From positions 1 through 64,000 of the forward strand of contig NZ_MAEH01000003.1 in assembly GCF_009933135.1 (NCBI RefSeq): DNA of 64,000 nt, read 5' to 3'. The translations under genes were made by a program, and so were the position numbers. This stretch comes from Candidatus Enterococcus leclercqii. Its GTDB lineage: Bacteria > Bacillota > Bacilli > Lactobacillales > Enterococcaceae. The notes under the pieces were generated by a model. That model was not told the DNA's origin and did not search any database. It was given only the letters and a program-made list of their open reading frames with translations. Below, piece by piece: positions 61,708 through 64,000 of the stretch. Each line of letters begins with the position of its first letter. Within the stretch, counting starts at the first letter, position 1.

Positions 61708-62879
61708 TATTCAGTCACCTTCTTTGCCTTTTTTGATTGTATTTGAATCGCTAGGTAGTACACAATTGCACCTACTACCAACAACACTCCAGCTAATCTA
61801 AATGTATTAGATGTAGTAGTGATTCTAGCAATATTACTTATTTCTGAAATAACAGTAGGATTCAGGAATACTCCTAAATTTATTCCAATCAGCAAACAAG
61901 TTGAAGCTAAATTTTGAGAAGCTGTATTGCTTATTTCCGCTACTTCACTAAATATTGTTGGATTAATCAATCCTTGGAAGAATCCAATTGCAATGACTAG
62001 CAATATTACGACAAAAATATTATTAGTTATACTCAAGCAACCAAGTGCGATACCCAGAAATGCTACAGCAACGGGGCCCGTAAACTCTTTCAAACTTTGC
62101 TTAACTTTGCCAAAGATAACTCCACTAAAAAAACCACATGCCGTTAGAACTGCTAAACATAAGCTTGCTTGCGCTGGTGATCCAATACCAATTTCTACAA
62201 ATAATGAAGCTAACTTAAATATTGCAGTCATAAATAGAGCATATACAAAAAACATGTACACCGAATAAAATATAACTGCTCCCTTAATAGTTGCTTTTTC
62301 AACTACAACGCTTTGATCTAATGTTTGTTTATCACTAGGAATAAATAATCCAAAAAGAACAATCGGGAGAAGAGCAAGTAGATAGACTAGATAGCTAAAG
62401 TGCCAATTAAATTGGAGTAACCAACCCGCTAATAAACTAAAAATTGTGCTTCCTAGAGCAGTTAAGGCAGCCTGATATCCAAGTAGTCGATTTCTCTCTT
62501 CACCCTCATAATACTTAGTGATTAATGAATAGGCTAAAGCGTTAAATAGACCGATACCACTTCCGAGCAGAAATCTCGATACGAGTAAAATATTATAGTT
62601 TGTTGTAAATACTGGTGTAACTCCAGCTAATAAGGAAATTGTTAGCCCCAAGAGAACAGTAGTTTTGTCACTAATTATACGTGTAATCATAGGGGCTAAT
62701 AATACAAATAAAAAAATACCAAAGTTTGGGACAGACATAAGTAATTCAATCGAACCAGAGTCTCTATTGGGAAAGGATTGAAGTATATCTGGTACTGTAG
62801 CTGATACGGCAGGGGCAACCATACAGATTAATGAAATAGATAAGATAGAAAGTTTGAATATTGGTTTATTCTTACTCAT
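61707..62879 (-). CDS. MFS transporter (12-helix)
   Basis: 390 residues from ATG at 62879 with GGAGGTTTTC. Twelve hydrophobic segments; a GxLxxxPxxxR-like loop between helices 2 and 3 (IISDKTTVLLG) and LLGSGIGLFNA in helix 4 recall drug-antiporter-type MFS proteins. The substrate is unknown. The gene context with two esterases and an AraC regulator points to uptake of an esterified nutrient or export of its toxic product. It is co-transcribed with the esterase downstream. Confidence 0.88.
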   Translation of the reverse strand: MSKNKPIFKLSILSISLICMVAPAVSATVPDILQSFPNRDSGSIELLMSVPNFGIFLFVLLAPMITRIISDKTTVLLGLTISLLAGVTPVFTTNYNILLVSRFLLGSGIGLFNALAYSLITKYYEGEERNRLLGYQAALTALGSTIFSLLAGWLLQFNWHFSYLVYLLALLPIVLFGLFIPSDKQTLDQSVVVEKATIKGAVIFYSVYMFFVYALFMTAIFKLASLFVEIGIGSPAQASLCLAVLTACGFFSGVIFGKVKQSLKEFTGPVAVAFLGIALGCLSITNNIFVVILLVIAIGFFQGLINPTIFSEVAEISNTASQNLASTCLLIGINLGVFLNPTVISEISNIARITTTSNTFRLAGVLLVVGAIVYYLAIQIQSKKAKKVTE

Positions 62880-62903
62880 GTTGAAAACCTCCACTTATTT
62901 TAG

Positions 62904-62941
62904 ATAGCGCTTTCTATATAAGAATCATATCGTATAGCGCT
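62904..62941. promoter_or_regulatory. Direct-repeat operator before the transporter operon
   Basis: ATAGCGCT at 62904-62911 and again at 62934-62941 are direct repeats 30 bp apart, about three helical turns. This fits two half-sites of an AraC-type activator. They lie between the AraC gene and the transporter start, with no strong -35 box nearby. Confidence 0.65.
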
Positions 62942-62993
62942 ACCAAAAATAAGATGTATTACTGATGAGTATTACGGCATATACTGACATTTG

Positions 62994-63830
62994 CTATTTT
63001 CTAAAAGATTTTGCTGTCTGTTTGTAATGTAGCTTCAGTGTCTTATTCAGCGCCTTTGTACTAGCGAAACCTGTTTTTAAAGCAATATCTTCAATCGTTT
63101 GATCGGTATCTCGTATTAATTGAATAGCATAATAGCTTCTTATTAGTTCAAGATAGTTTATAACTGATACACCTACTTTACCTTTAAAATACCGAGATAG
63201 ATATCCTTCAGATATATAGAACTGCTCAGAAATCGTAGATATAGTGAGTCTTTCGAAGTAGTTTTTGTGAACAAAATCAAGTATTTGATAAATTTTCTCA
63301 TCTAAAAGTCTACTGTAATTTTCGGTATATTCTGTTGAAAAATTTGAAGCATAAATCCCTAGGCTCTTTAACAAAGAAGCCGTAATAAGTACATTATTTA
63401 TTGGTGTTACAGGCATTTTCACCAAGTTAAAAATTGAATTAAGTTCATTAATTAACTGGTGGTAAACCTCCCCTGAGATATTATTAGGTGAAATTTTTGT
63501 CTGACTAATTCTATACCTATCCAATTCTGGAAAATATTTTTCAACAAATGGTTGTGGGAATACAATTGTCAATACTCCTTCAGGATATGAGGTTTCCTTT
63601 AAGTTTCTTACGCCATGTATCTCAAAAGGATTTACATAAACAATTTCTCCCTCTTCCACAATATAGCTATTACCTTCAATAAAGTAGCTATCTATCCTCC
63701 CCTTTTTAGCATATGTAATCTCAATTTCCTTATGCCAATGACGAAGTATTTGAACATCTTCTGCTTTTTGGATTATAAAAATTGCAGGGAAATTACTATT
63801 CTCTAAAAACCTTTCAAGCTTGTAATGCAA
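62994..63830 (-). CDS. AraC-family transcriptional activator
   Basis: 278 residues if started at TTG 63830 with GGAAGGTG upstream. An N-terminal cupin-like sensor domain (HWHKEIEITYAKKG, then EGEIVYVNPFEIHGVRN) is followed by two helix-turn-helix motifs (LTISTISEQFYISEGYLSRYFKGK and TIEDIALKTGFASTKALNK). It should activate the downstream transporter-esterase-lipase genes through the ATAGCGCT repeats. The open frame continues to an ATG at 63929 with a strong site, but those extra residues look like the start of a NUMOD1-like protein, so a fused protein is also possible. Confidence 0.85.
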   Translation of the reverse strand: MHYKLERFLENSNFPAIFIIQKAEDVQILRHWHKEIEITYAKKGRIDSYFIEGNSYIVEEGEIVYVNPFEIHGVRNLKETSYPEGVLTIVFPQPFVEKYFPELDRYRISQTKISPNNISGEVYHQLINELNSIFNLVKMPVTPINNVLITASLLKSLGIYASNFSTEYTENYSRLLDEKIYQILDFVHKNYFERLTISTISEQFYISEGYLSRYFKGKVGVSVINYLELIRSYYAIQLIRDTDQTIEDIALKTGFASTKALNKTLKLHYKQTAKSFRK

Positions 63831-63878
63831 CACGACCACACCTTCCATATTTAAAAGACAGTGTTTAAGTAAAATATT

Positions 63879-63929
63879 TAATTTTTGCATTATTCTTCGG
63901 ATTCGGCGCATTTCTTCCCTCTTATCCAT
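63879..63929 (-). pseudogene. 5' fragment of a NUMOD1-like gene
   Basis: ATG at 63929 with AAAAGGAGGGGG upstream begins MDKREEMRRIRRIMQKL, very close to MEAREEKRRIRKKMLAIMG of the paralogue at 49690-50019. The match ends after about 15 residues, where the AraC region begins, so the AraC operon was inserted here. The frame remains open into AraC. Confidence 0.6.
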
Positions 63930-63971
63930 TTTATCACCACCCCCTCCTTTTAAACGGTGAGCGGCTGCCTA

Positions 63972-64000
63972 TTAGATCAGTTTGAAAATCACACCTTTTG
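63972..64000 (-). CDS. C-terminal end of another NUMOD1-like gene (cut by window edge)
   Basis: The last 29 bases encode KGVIFKLI-stop on the minus strand, matching the AKGMVFQVI and AKGLIFCEL ends of the complete paralogues. As at 50 kb, one copy ends about 40 bp before the next begins, so the two-paralogue arrangement is repeated here. Confidence 0.6.

Overview
The window looks like most of a conjugative plasmid from a low-GC Gram-positive coccus of the Enterococcus/Lactobacillales group. The reasons are an Inc18-type (RepE/RepR/RepS-like) replication initiator with its antisense-RNA attenuator, a ParA/ParB partition locus flanked by palindromic repeats, a Gram-positive type IV secretion (T4SS) operon, sortase-type surface proteins, and decayed insertion sequences of IS6, IS5 and probably ISL3 type. 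No rRNA, tRNA or CRISPR array was seen. No relaxase was recognised; the operon runs off the left edge, so it probably lies there.

Region 1 (about 1-26.8 kb, all minus strand) is the transfer operon, read right to left. A good sigma-A promoter at 26767-26795 is followed by a leader of more than 600 nt, small early genes, and a low-complexity anchored protein. Next is a large thioester/isopeptide adhesin of the VaFE type. It is interrupted at 19516-20590 by a group II intron that carries no reverse transcriptase but has a small membrane-protein gene on the opposite strand. Then come an EssB-like-topology membrane protein, two CHAP-domain wall hydrolases, TcpC-, TcpD- and TcpE-like components, a paralogous pair of unknown proteins, the VirB4 ATPase, a lipoprotein, a polytopic CD3337/EF1877-family protein and the coupling ATPase.

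Region 2 (about 26.9-31.8 kb) is the maintenance core: an unknown 269-residue protein, a cloverleaf-like inverted repeat and probable origin, the Rep gene with its attenuator and countertranscribed RNA, and a ParA/ParB operon between two clusters of the palindrome GTATACYRGTATAC. The parA -10 box overlaps that repeat family, which suggests autoregulation.

Region 3 (about 31.8-41.3 kb, AT-richer) holds an unusual wall protein with an internal sorting signal followed by a second signal-peptide-like segment, three zinc-ribbon membrane proteins, a gene broken at codon 4, a DUF2325 protein and a VOC-fold protein.

Region 4 (about 41.3-64 kb) is an accessory mosaic: a serine resolvase, a DinJ/YafQ toxin-antitoxin pair, a GNAT pseudogene with two stop codons, IS remnants, an Rrf2 regulator divergent from a lipoprotein with a degenerate metallo-beta-lactamase fold, a YdcF-like protein, an operon with two NUMOD1-like paralogues, XRE regulators, a LemA/TPM pair and small membrane proteins. 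It ends with an AraC-MFS-esterase-lipase operon inserted into another NUMOD1-like gene. A further NUMOD1-like C-terminus is cut by the right window edge.

The most unusual items are the intron with antisense cargo, the double-signal wall protein, the NUMOD1-like family used repeatedly as an insertion site, and a hydrophobic-peptide gene whose ribosome binding site is buried in an 18-bp hairpin.
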